Part shown: positions 1 to 5,489 of the stretch, piece by piece | How the letters are laid out: each line of letters opens with the position of its first letter | Position numbering within the stretch: position 1 is the first letter of the stretch | Origin: Mageeibacillus sp. UBA3781 | GTDB lineage: Bacteria > Bacillota > Clostridia > Saccharofermentanales > Saccharofermentanaceae | Direction: 5' to 3' | DNA length: 5,976 bases | Assembly (NCBI GenBank): GCA_002368805.1 | Contig: DFFH01000135.1 | Span: 1-5,976, forward strand | Program-made: the position numbers and the translations under genes | Notes under the pieces: model-generated | What the model saw: the letters and a program-made list of their open reading frames with translations, nothing else | The model's database searches: none | Told to the model about the DNA's origin: nothing

Positions 1-945
1 GAACAGATCACATCGATTGCGAAAAACTACCCGTCAGAGGCTTTTTATCAGATGCCTTTTTCTGGAGCGGAAGGATATCACAGTAAGACTCTCGTTTACT
101 CGATGTGGCATATCTTCCGGATCGAAGATATCGTGGCCCATAAACTGATCGCCAAAGACAAGCAGGTGCTCTTTTCCGGCGGCTGGCTGAAAAAGACGAA
201 GAGCCCGATCACTACTACGGGAAATGAACTGCACGATGAGGGAATCGTTTCTTTTTCCCGGGAATTGGACACGCAGGCGGTATATGAGTACTGCCGTGCC
301 GTGAAGAGTTCTTCGGATGAGATCCTTCGCAAGCTGACGTATAAGGATCTGAAGAAAACTTTTACAGACGAAGATAAGAAACGGATCCTTGATAGCGGCA
401 GCGTAAGCACGGACGAGAACGCCGTGTGGTTGATCGATTACTGGTGCGATAAAGATCTGAAGGGACTTCTGAAGATGCCTTTCAGCCGGCACTGGATCAT
501 GCATATCGAGGCGATGTGCCGCATCAAGAACAAGCTCTGCCAGAAGGCGAAGAAGGGCGTCGATCAGATCGCATATTGCGGCCTTTCCTGCGCCCACTGC
601 TTCCTGAAAGATTATTGCGGATCCTGCAGAACACCGTACAACACCTGTTCATATGCAACGTGTTCACCGGACGGGGTGTGCCCGAATACCAAATGCTGTA
701 AAGAAAAAGGTCTCGACGGCTGCTACGAATGTGACGATATCCGGGAATGCAAGCGCGGTTTCTATGCTCTCGGAAAAGAAGTCCACGCCATCAAATCGAT
801 GTCCCTTTTCATTTCCAAGTACGGCAAGAAAGAACTTCAGACAGTTCTTGAGAATCTCCATAAGAAACAGGAATTCGAGAAGATACAGGAAGTCCTTGGA
901 GATGACATCGATCAGGGCCTTCAGATCCTGGAAGAGAATAGGTAA
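1..945 (+). CDS. DinB-like protein with cysteine-rich DUF3795-type C-terminal domain (5' partial)
   Basis: The frame is open to the left edge (314 visible residues) and the first ATG at 52 has no Shine-Dalgarno, so the true start is probably upstream. Numbering from that ATG, residues 1-165 look like a DinB/DinB_2 four-helix bundle: HIFRIED (H20) in one helix and SRHWIMHIEA (H147, H151) in another are candidate metal ligands. Residues 173-235 hold 13 cysteines in about 58 residues (YCGLSCAHC, CGSC, CPNTKCC, CYEC, REC), the pattern of DUF3795-like putative zinc- or Fe-S-binding domains. A lysine- and glutamate-rich helical tail follows (about 250-297). DinB-like proteins of Firmicutes are metal-dependent, often thiol-transferase-like or uncharacterised, and are unrelated to DNA polymerase IV. 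There is no signal peptide in the visible part, so it is presumably cytosolic. It converges on the XRE gene. The domain calls are fairly firm; the substrate is unknown. Confidence 0.8.
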   Translation, partial: EQITSIAKNYPSEAFYQMPFSGAEGYHSKTLVYSMWHIFRIEDIVAHKLIAKDKQVLFSGGWLKKTKSPITTTGNELHDEGIVSFSRELDTQAVYEYCRAVKSSSDEILRKLTYKDLKKTFTDEDKKRILDSGSVSTDENAVWLIDYWCDKDLKGLLKMPFSRHWIMHIEAMCRIKNKLCQKAKKGVDQIAYCGLSCAHCFLKDYCGSCRTPYNTCSYATCSPDGVCPNTKCCKEKGLDGCYECDDIRECKRGFYALGKEVHAIKSMSLFISKYGKKELQTVLENLHKKQEFEKIQEVLGDDIDQGLQILEENR

Positions 946-1018
946 CGTCAGACACACCGACCTTTCCGCCAATTCTATCTGCGTAAGCGGATAATGGATG
1001 CAATACTTCTTAATTTGT

Positions 1019-1033
1019 CTAGTAATCTACTAG
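1019..1033. repeat. Perfect 15-bp palindrome, CTAGTA-ATC-TACTAG
   Basis: CTAGTAATCTACTAG has perfect 6-bp arms around a 3-bp centre. It lies in the convergent gap between the DinB-like gene and the XRE gene, directly abutting the 18-bp repeat that starts at 1035. It is not followed by a T-run on either strand, so it is a poor intrinsic terminator. It could be a protein-binding dyad or a junction mark. The symmetry is seen in the sequence; the role is unknown. Confidence 0.55.
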
Positions 1034-1034
1034 G

Positions 1035-1052
1035 CGCGTCTTCTTCGAAACT
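1035..1052. repeat. 18-bp direct repeat R1, copy 1
   Basis: CGCGTCTTCTTCGAAACT is identical to 5196-5213 and in the same orientation. In the other copy it encodes the last residues (FRRRRV) of the small membrane protein. Here the same minus-strand frame reads KFRRRRA then TAG, but no membrane-protein gene precedes it. It may be a leftover 3' end of a lost paralogue, or a conserved DNA element. It marks the left limit of the two-regulator segment. Confidence 0.75.
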
Positions 1053-1077
1053 TACCGGGAGAAAACAAAACCATAAT

Positions 1078-1108
1078 AAAAAGAAGGTAAAGTTTTCTAA
1101 AGCACCTT
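1078..1108 (-). terminator. Weak intrinsic terminator candidate after the XRE gene
   Basis: On the minus strand, one base after the stop codon, AAGGT pairs with ACCTT (5 bp, loop of 15) and is followed by CTTTTTATTATGG. The stem is short and AT-rich in its loop, so termination may be inefficient. The position directly behind the gene is what supports it. Confidence 0.35.
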
Positions 1109-1109
1109 G

Positions 1110-1679
1110 TTATGAATTGAAAATACCGCAGATAAGAAAGGCCGCACCGAAAAGGATCACCGGCACCAGCAGCAGGCAAATGCCGATCGCCCAGGCTCCG
1201 TGCGTTTTCCGTCCTCTGATCCGAAGGATCAGACTGTAGATGATCAGCAGGATACCGGGGATGATCGCGACATAAGGGATATTGGCCGACATCGACAGGG
1301 ACTCGGAATCCCACTTAAAGCTAAGCAGTATCTCGATGATCGAGAGAAGACATGTGGTCGCGGCAAACGTGTAGATAATGATCTTGTGCTTCTCCTCGGC
1401 CTCGATACTTGCTACGTTCACGACATCCTTTACGATATCTTCCGTTTCCTTAGTAGAGACATTTTCAGCGATTCTTTCAGATTTCATGAGTTCCATCATG
1501 GACACACCCAGCGCATCCGCCAGAGGTTCTAAAGAATTAATATCCGGAAATCCTAATCCCCTTTCCCATCTGCTGACAGCTTTGTCGGTTACCAGTATTT
1601 TTGCAGCCAGATCTTTCTGTGTCATATTCAGTTCTTTTCTTCTTTCAGCTACAAAGCAACCGAATTTGTATGCATCCAT
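1110..1679 (-). CDS. XRE-family regulator with three C-terminal membrane helices
   Basis: This 189-residue protein has an HTH_3/XRE DNA-binding domain at about residues 5-65; MTQKDLAAKILVTDKAVSRW is the helix-turn-helix core. A charged linker (about 66-98, rich in E and K) leads to three hydrophobic segments at about 99-121, 134-153 and 163-186, so the protein is likely tethered to the membrane with its DNA-binding head in the cytosol. The start at 1679 is chosen because GGAGGTGAG lies about 5-7 bases upstream; an in-frame ATG at 1700 would put that ribosome site inside the gene. The architecture is common in Firmicutes, where it is thought to couple an envelope signal to transcription, but no ligand can be read from the sequence. 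It is downstream of, and co-oriented with, the HTH gene at 1858-2403, separated by a 178-bp gap with its own possible promoter and a hairpin. Confidence 0.88.
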   Translation of the reverse strand: MDAYKFGCFVAERRKELNMTQKDLAAKILVTDKAVSRWERGLGFPDINSLEPLADALGVSMMELMKSERIAENVSTKETEDIVKDVVNVASIEAEEKHKIIIYTFAATTCLLSIIEILLSFKWDSESLSMSANIPYVAIIPGILLIIYSLILRIRGRKTHGAWAIGICLLLVPVILFGAAFLICGIFNS

Positions 1680-1714
1680 TTTTCTCACCTCCAAATGCAC
1701 TCTAACCCATCCCG

Positions 1715-1791
1715 TTCCGAATCACAACCGACGTATCGTTTACCTTCGGAAACGTCTGAAATCAAGGGCATTCTACGATTCGTTTACTATA
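1715..1791 (-). promoter_or_regulatory. Candidate promoter and operator region of the XRE gene
   Basis: Minus-strand -10 candidate TATAGT (1786-1791) has no good -35. An alternative is TTGATT (1760-1765) and TAAACG (1737-1742) with 17-bp spacing, but its -10 is weak. Two near-identical 13-mers, ACGTATCGTTTAC (1731-1743) and ACGATTCGTTTAC (1775-1787), match at 11 of 13 positions and lie 44 bp apart, about four helical turns. An inverted repeat TTCCGAA (1715-1721) / TTCGGAA (1745-1751) flanks the first. These are plausible autoregulatory sites for the XRE protein, but only by analogy. Confidence 0.4.
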
Positions 1792-1818
1792 GAAGATGTT
1801 TGCTTTTCCCACGATTGC

Positions 1819-1851
1819 CTCCACTTCGTTATATCCGAACGCCAAGTGGAG
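1819..1851 (-). terminator. Strong hairpin just after the HTH gene, no U-run
   Basis: Inverted repeat with 8-bp arms CTCCACTT/AAGTGGAG, continued by CGTT/AACG after a 2-base bulge, giving 12 paired bases and a 7-base loop. It begins 6 bases after the HTH stop codon. No T-run follows on either strand, so it is not a classical intrinsic terminator. It may protect the mRNA 3' end, cause Rho-linked or partial termination, or separate HTH expression from the XRE gene. The structure is clear; its function is inferred. Confidence 0.5.
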
Positions 1852-1857
1852 TTACTC

Positions 1858-2403
1858 TCACCTTTCAATTCTTATCCAGAACTTATCGTCTGCCATCCTG
1901 CCTTCAGTCTTCTCAATGATCAGGATCGGATCGTAGAAAGGGATCCCCAGGCGTTTCAGTTCCAGCTTGATCTTGTCACGAGTCTCCGGGAAGCAGCGCG
2001 ATTTCAGAAATTCCTCATAGTCTTCAAACTCTGGTTCCGTGTTCCTGCCAAAGGCACGGAATAGGGGATCGCCGATATAGTTTCTGATCTTTACGATCCG
2101 TTTCAGCTCGTCCACGTCAATGACCGTGCATACCATATCTTCGTACATATACCATAGACGAAGTTTCATCCTGGTTTCCGGAAGCTCCAGTTTCCCGGCA
2201 ATCTCGGGATGTCTCCGAAGGATCTCTACCAGCGTAACAATGGGTCCTTTTATCGGGTCGTCCTTCATTTCCCAGTTCTCGACAGTTCTCTTCGAGGCGT
2301 TTGCAAATACAGCAAACTCCTTCTGCGTCATATTCAGAAGTTTCCGGACCTGTCTCAGATCTTCGCCGGTAATCGATTCATTCAGTACATATTTATGGTT
2401 CAT
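1858..2403 (-). CDS. HTH regulator with a conserved-looking C-terminal domain of unknown function
   Basis: This is a 181-residue protein. Residues about 12-58 form an XRE/HigA-like helix-turn-helix (LRQVRKLLNMTQKEFAVFAN, then ASKRTVENWE). Residues about 80-181 form a separate, probably alpha/beta domain (RLWYMYEDMVCTVIDVDE, FRAFG, FEDYEEFLKSRCFPETRDK, IPFYDPILIIEKTEGRMADD, FWIRIER). I recognise this type of sequence from Clostridia HTH proteins but cannot name the domain. The start at 2403 is set by AGGAGGG (2410-2416), 6 bases upstream; an in-frame start at 2457 would lie upstream of the promoter. Operator-like dyads in and above its promoter suggest autorepression. It lies behind luxC, but its own promoter makes it at least partly independent. 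An antitoxin-like role is possible, but no adjacent toxin is seen. Confidence 0.85.
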   Translation of the reverse strand: MNHKYVLNESITGEDLRQVRKLLNMTQKEFAVFANASKRTVENWEMKDDPIKGPIVTLVEILRRHPEIAGKLELPETRMKLRLWYMYEDMVCTVIDVDELKRIVKIRNYIGDPLFRAFGRNTEPEFEDYEEFLKSRCFPETRDKIKLELKRLGIPFYDPILIIEKTEGRMADDKFWIRIER

Positions 2404-2422
2404 GAGTATCCCTCCTGGACTC

Positions 2423-2451
2423 ATTAAACCACATATTTTGTGGCAGTTCAA
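2423..2451 (-). promoter_or_regulatory. Sigma-A-type promoter of the HTH gene
   Basis: -35 TTGAAC (2446-2451, 4 of 6 consensus) and -10 TTTAAT (2423-2428, 5 of 6) are separated by exactly 17 bp. The predicted start near 2416 leaves a very short leader beginning about at the AGGAGGG ribosome site. The spacer is almost entirely filled by a dyad (2429-2443), so a bound repressor would block RNA polymerase. Confidence 0.7.
2429..2443. promoter_or_regulatory. Operator-like dyad O1, CCACA-TATTT-TGTGG
   Basis: Perfect 5-bp arms (CCACA/TGTGG) around a 5-bp AT centre, placed between the -35 and -10 of the HTH promoter. Closely related dyads occur at 2462-2476 and 5501-5515. The likely binder is the HTH protein encoded immediately downstream; this is inferred from position. 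Confidence 0.65.
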
Positions 2452-2461
2452 GAGCATTTTG

Positions 2462-2476
2462 CCACATTATTTGCGG
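2462..2476. promoter_or_regulatory. Operator-like dyad O2, CCACATTATTTGCGG
   Basis: Same design as O1 with one arm mismatch (CCACA/TGCGG). Its centre is 33 bp from that of O1, close to three helical turns, so two dimers would lie on the same DNA face. It sits just behind the luxC stop and upstream of the HTH -35 box. Confidence 0.6.
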
Positions 2477-2479
2477 TTT

Positions 2480-3799
2480 TCATTCATCCTGATCGGGAGA
2501 GGAGGGGACTTCGATGTTGATGACTTTCATATACCTGTCGAGCGCATATTCTCCATCGTGAGACTCTCCCGGGAAAAACGTGCTCATATCCGACCCGGTG
2601 GTAATACGTGTCAGGCCGCACTTTGCGAAGATCTCGACCAGTTCTTCTCTTTTTTCCATCGGGCAGATGAGTCCTGCCGTCTGAAGATAATATCTCGACG
2701 CGAAAAGCACTTCCGTGATCTTTTCTTTCGGAAGAGGTTTCACCAGTACGTTGCACATCATGGGCGATAATTCGAGATCGCTGTCGGAAGATAGGATCAG
2801 GCTCATCCCTCTGCCGCGGATCGTATCTGCCGTTTTTTCTTCCTCACCGAGATATCTTTTCAACCGCTGCGTATAGGCGACCAGCGTATCTCTGGCACGG
2901 ATCCCGATCTCATCTGATGCGTTGGCATCCACGGCTTTTTGGAGGATCGGGAAAAATCTTTCCGCGAACTTTCTTACTTCCCGCATATCCTTAGTATCCA
3001 GGTAGATCACCTGGCAGCTGCTGCATAGAAGCTGTTTCGTAAACGCTATGTGTTTCGCCAGTCCCTCGAGGTCCTGCTCCGCATTCTCTGCATGTTCCGG
3101 ATCCGAGATATAGCAGAATCCGAGTTTCTGGCCCCATTCGATCAGTTTCGCACCTGTCGGCGCCAGTCCGCGCACGGCCTCGATGGCCATGTCACTTCCC
3201 CAGACGCTGATGCCGTTAGATAGCTCCGCCATGGTCCTCATTCCCTGAATATCCGTGGAGGAGGTATCAAACACATAGATAAAATCTTTCAGTTCCGGCT
3301 GGTATTCGATGAGCTGCATGATGAGTTTCAGAGAAAGTCCGTTATCTGCAGACGGAAGTTTTAGGATATTGATATTCCCGGCAAGAAGTCCTTCCGCCAG
3401 AGAATACGCAGGAAGAAAATCCATATTCCCTGCCGCGATATGAAAGATCACGCCGAGTGGAACTTTCTTTACCCGAATCTGCGAAAATCCTTCCATCTTA
3501 TCCGTGACATATTCTTCCGTATTTCCAAGTTCCGTCCGGATCTTCAGGTGCAGATATTCTTTTGAAAGAAGGACCTCCGCCTGCTTCTTATAAGATTCGA
3601 CGATATCTTTCGGAAATGAAGTAAGAAGATCATCGAACTTTCCTTCAAGTGTTTCTTTGCGAAGCTGATCGACCGCATCGACCACGATCTCCGGATCGAG
3701 TGATTTTGTCTGAAGAGTCTGGGGGATCTTTTCTTTTAATTCAGCAAGCAGTCTTCCCTGCTCCGAGCTCTCATACAGTTTCCCGTCGAAAAGGATCAT
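2480..3799 (-). CDS. luxC: LuxC-like acyl-CoA/acyl-protein reductase
   Basis: This 439-residue protein of the aldehyde dehydrogenase superfamily, LuxC branch, reduces an activated long-chain acyl group to the fatty aldehyde with NADPH, usually in a complex with LuxE. Visible features: the cofactor-binding stretch GVIFHIAAGNMDFLPAY (about 116-132) and GNINILKLPS (141-150), VWGSD (199-203), the catalytic-cysteine region FTKQLLCSSCQVIYL (C259 is likeliest, C262 adjacent), and a conserved C-terminal block GLTRITTG...HDGEYALDRYMKVI (about 395-427). The length fits the family, a little shorter than Vibrio LuxC. The start at 3799 overlaps the luxE stop as ATGA and is preceded by AAGGGGTG, indicating translational coupling; longer in-frame starts lie inside luxE. 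The last codons lie in the 25-bp repeat R2. No luxA, luxB or luxD is nearby, so bioluminescence is not implied. Confidence 0.9.
   Translation of the reverse strand: MILFDGKLYESSEQGRLLAELKEKIPQTLQTKSLDPEIVVDAVDQLRKETLEGKFDDLLTSFPKDIVESYKKQAEVLLSKEYLHLKIRTELGNTEEYVTDKMEGFSQIRVKKVPLGVIFHIAAGNMDFLPAYSLAEGLLAGNINILKLPSADNGLSLKLIMQLIEYQPELKDFIYVFDTSSTDIQGMRTMAELSNGISVWGSDMAIEAVRGLAPTGAKLIEWGQKLGFCYISDPEHAENAEQDLEGLAKHIAFTKQLLCSSCQVIYLDTKDMREVRKFAERFFPILQKAVDANASDEIGIRARDTLVAYTQRLKRYLGEEEKTADTIRGRGMSLILSSDSDLELSPMMCNVLVKPLPKEKITEVLFASRYYLQTAGLICPMEKREELVEIFAKCGLTRITTGSDMSTFFPGESHDGEYALDRYMKVINIEVPSSPDQDE
2489..2513. repeat. 25-bp direct repeat R2, copy 1 (inside the luxC 3' end)
   Basis: Identical over 25 bases to 5528-5552 in the same orientation. 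In this copy it encodes EVPSSPDQ near the luxC C-terminus on the minus strand. Its distance to the CACATTATTT core of dyad O2 is 26 bp, exactly as in copy 2, while the bases in between have diverged. Confidence 0.9.
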
Positions 3800-4899
3800 A
3801 TCTTCACCCCCTTCAGAATATCCGCCGCTCCGGCAGCGCACGTCTTGATATCTTCCGGCGCGACTCGTCCTACGATCTCCAGGTAGGGAGAGGTGACGCC
3901 ACATCCGCATTTCTCCCCGTCATGAAGGATGCCAAGATCATCGGTCATGACCGAAAGAAGAGGCGTAGCTTTACAGATCGGAGTGACCAGATTCACAAGT
4001 CCCATCTTCCCGTTTTCCAGTGGCTCCAGCGTATCGGGATCTCTGATGATCACTTTACTGTAAACAGGGACATGGAAGTGGTGATTCTTGCAGTCGCAGT
4101 ATAGGATCGGATGTTCCACGGCGCCGAAAAATTCCACGATATTTTCCTCATCGATACCGAGAGTCTTCTTCGCCATTTTATAAAAGGTCTCTTTATCGGC
4201 GGCTTCCTGATAAAACTGTTTCCAGCCGCCTCCCAGCATGATCTTCGAGCCCTTCGGAAGAGAAAAAGAAAGTCCCCTATCTTCCAGAAGCCGGAACAGG
4301 AAAAACGTATAGGCCGGGAAACCCATAAACCGCACCGGGAGCCTGCCCTTTTCATATTTCCGGAGTGCTTTTACAATACTTTCGAAATCCGGTTTATACC
4401 CGTCTTTGGTATGCTTAAGGATGAACTTTCTGCTGACCGCAGGAGCAAGAAATGTAGTCAGATAGGCCGTCTTCGCGACCGCCATCTGATTGGATCTATG
4501 TGGTTTATATCCCATAACGATATAGCGGCAGGGCTTGATCGTCATAATGCCGTGATACCTTGTGATCTTGATGGACATCCGTAGCGCGGCCATCAGTGCG
4601 CTGAACTCGAACCGGATCGTACTCTTCTTTCCGCTGGTGCCGGATGAAGTTGCTTTTACCATATAGCGTCCTGAACGGAAATCATGCTGCTTAAAAAGCA
4701 TCGTCGGAAGCACAGGAATATCCGATACATCTTTTATGTCACCCGGTGATTTCACAGAAAGCCCGTCGCTTATTTTCTTATAGTCATCGCAGTGACCGTA
4801 CAGATAATTGAAATTCTCTTTCGAAGCACGAAGAAACAGATCCGATTTTGACACATCATACGGATTCTTGCTCGAGAACAATTTCCTTCGAAGTTTCAT
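3796..4899 (-). CDS. luxE: LuxE-like acyl-protein synthetase
   Basis: This 367-residue protein of the LuxE/PaaK branch of the adenylate-forming (ANL) superfamily activates a fatty acid with ATP and carries the acyl group on a cysteine for reduction by LuxC. Visible motifs: the nucleotide loop SSGTSGKK (85-92), MLGGGWK (221-227), FFGAVEH (257-263, matching the family's YGxTE-like motif), a Cys/His cluster CDCKNHHFH (268-276), TDDLG (319-323) and CGCG (331-334). C354 lies 13 residues from the C-terminus, where Vibrio LuxE (378 residues) has its acyl-accepting Cys364, so the acyl-transfer site looks intact. The length fits the family. The start at 4899 has AGAGGG 8 bases upstream. It is first in a two-gene operon; its TGA overlaps the luxC ATG. 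The substrate could be something other than a common fatty acid. Confidence 0.9.
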   Translation of the reverse strand: MKLRRKLFSSKNPYDVSKSDLFLRASKENFNYLYGHCDDYKKISDGLSVKSPGDIKDVSDIPVLPTMLFKQHDFRSGRYMVKATSSGTSGKKSTIRFEFSALMAALRMSIKITRYHGIMTIKPCRYIVMGYKPHRSNQMAVAKTAYLTTFLAPAVSRKFILKHTKDGYKPDFESIVKALRKYEKGRLPVRFMGFPAYTFFLFRLLEDRGLSFSLPKGSKIMLGGGWKQFYQEAADKETFYKMAKKTLGIDEENIVEFFGAVEHPILYCDCKNHHFHVPVYSKVIIRDPDTLEPLENGKMGLVNLVTPICKATPLLSVMTDDLGILHDGEKCGCGVTSPYLEIVGRVAPEDIKTCAAGAADILKGVKI

Positions 4900-4927
4900 A
4901 CCTATGCCCTCTTAATATACCAACCCC

Positions 4928-4947
4928 CGCCGCGAGTATTCACGGCG
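4928..4947 (-). promoter_or_regulatory. GC-rich hairpin in the luxE leader
   Basis: On the minus strand CGCCGTGA-ATAC-TCGCGGCG forms an 8-bp stem (one G-U pair) with a 4-base loop, ending 28 bases before the luxE ATG. No U-run follows, so it is not an intrinsic terminator. It could affect luxE translation or mRNA stability, or be a dyad bound by a regulator near a start at TATAAG. The structure is seen; the role is inferred. Confidence 0.45.
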
Positions 4948-4977
4948 CCTTATAGGCACATGATAACCTATCTTCCG

Positions 4978-5023
4978 AAAAAGGAAAACAAAAAACTCAT
5001 ACATCGCTAGCCATACCCATGAG
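4978..5023 (-). terminator. Intrinsic terminator or attenuator candidate upstream of luxE
   Basis: On the minus strand CTCATG/TATGAG (5 bp plus a G-U pair, 4996-5023) encloses a loop containing the self-complementary GCTAGC, followed by TTTTTTG, TTTT, CC, TTTTT. A competing pairing AGCC/GGCT overlaps the left arm. It lies about 170 bases after the small membrane-protein stop and about 80 bases before luxE. It may end the upstream transcript or act as an attenuator for luxE. Confidence 0.45.
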
Positions 5024-5060
5024 CAGGCTCGACACAAACCTGATTATGTTCTACACAATT

Positions 5061-5076
5061 CCACATTCACATTATA
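5061..5076 (-). promoter_or_regulatory. Possible -10 element overlapped by operator half-sites
   Basis: TATAAT (5071-5076, minus) is a perfect -10 box, but no good -35 lies 16-18 bp upstream. The overlapping minus-strand string ATAATGTGA (5067-5075) matches nine consecutive bases of the dyad at 5501-5515, and AATGTGG (5061-5067) matches an arm of O2. The second arms are missing, so these are half-sites at best. Confidence 0.3.
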
Positions 5077-5190
5077 CACTCTACGGTCCCTGAGTGCCTG
5101 AAAAGCACCTGCCTTCTTCTTCAGTTCGCGTATTATCCGATCCACCTAACCCACTCCAAAAGTTCTCCCGGCCACTATGCTTTTATTATA

Positions 5191-5463
5191 TCAGACGCGT
5201 CTTCTTCGAAACTCTTTCATTCCTCTTCTGATGATCAAAAAAGCAAATAGCACATCAATGCCGAGGCAGAATATCCCGCCAAGCACATTTTCCGAAAACA
5301 TGGATACTCCGACAAAACCGATCAGCGCAATTACTGCTATAAAGAGCAAAGAAACGAGAGTTCCAAGTATTATCCGGATCGGAAGCGGAACTCTTTTGCT
5401 CTTGCTTAGTTCAACACTTCCTTCGATTATGAGGTCAAAAAGATTTTCAAAAAGTATCTCCAT
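5191..5463 (-). CDS. Small two-helix membrane protein, function unknown
   Basis: A 90-residue protein. An N-terminal amphipathic stretch (MEILFENLFDLIIEG, about 1-30) precedes two hydrophobic segments at about 33-56 and 63-83, and a basic tail (KEFRRRRV) suggests a cytosolic C-terminus. There is no signal peptide cleavage site or catalytic motif. The start at 5463 is chosen because AGGAGA (5471-5476) is correctly placed; a TTG further upstream would put the ribosome site inside the gene. Similar short proteins beginning ME(I/L)LFE...EG are, to my recollection, widespread and uncharacterised in Clostridia. The gene shares an operator-like dyad with the HTH gene, so it is probably co-regulated with it. 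Its last codons form the 18-bp repeat R1. It could be a small stress or accessory membrane protein; this cannot be settled here. Confidence 0.8.
   Translation of the reverse strand: MEILFENLFDLIIEGSVELSKSKRVPLPIRIILGTLVSLLFIAVIALIGFVGVSMFSENVLGGIFCLGIDVLFAFLIIRRGMKEFRRRRV
5196..5213. repeat. 18-bp direct repeat R1, copy 2 (3' end of the membrane-protein gene)
   Basis: CGCGTCTTCTTCGAAACT, identical to 1035-1052. On the minus strand it codes for the FRRRR tail and ends just before the final valine codon and TGA. Identity stops close to the coding end, so a gene-end remnant at 1035 is a natural reading. Confidence 0.75.
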
Positions 5464-5489
5464 GACAGTTTCTCCTAACAAGCAGCGTG

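Larger units (their letters stand above)
4900..5190 (-). other. Long luxE upstream region without a recognisable gene
   Basis: This 291-bp stretch has no convincing open frame on either strand. Read leftwards it holds a perfect TATAAT (5071-5076), a hairpin followed by a U-rich run (4978-5023), a TATAAG (4949-4954) with poor -35 support, and a GC-rich hairpin (4928-4947) just above the luxE ribosome site. I do not recognise a known riboswitch or a T-box sequence in it. It probably combines the end of the membrane-protein transcript with the luxE promoter or leader. Confidence 0.5.

Noticed and set aside
34..597. Minus-strand open frame of 187 codons opposite the DinB-like gene
   Set aside because: It is the antisense shadow of a well-supported coding frame, with no recognisable domain.
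1030..1314. Minus-strand frame ending in KFRRRRA as a full gene
   Set aside because: Most of it lies inside the XRE gene in another frame; only the final residues, in repeat R1, resemble the small membrane protein.
1819..1851. Integron attC site
   Set aside because: The hairpin lacks the conserved attC core boxes, and no integrase is present.
1378..2064. Plus-strand open frame of 228 codons across the two regulator genes
   Set aside because: It is antisense to two HTH genes with good ribosome sites and crosses both coding and intergenic DNA; its protein has no recognisable family.
4914..4919. TATATT as the luxE -10 box
   Set aside because: It lies immediately above the ribosome site, so the transcript would start inside the Shine-Dalgarno, and there is no -35.
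5061..5100. T-box leader suggested by an AGGGACC string upstream of luxE
   Set aside because: The conserved T-box sequence (GGTGG-ACCGCG type) is absent, and luxE is not an amino-acid or tRNA-related gene.
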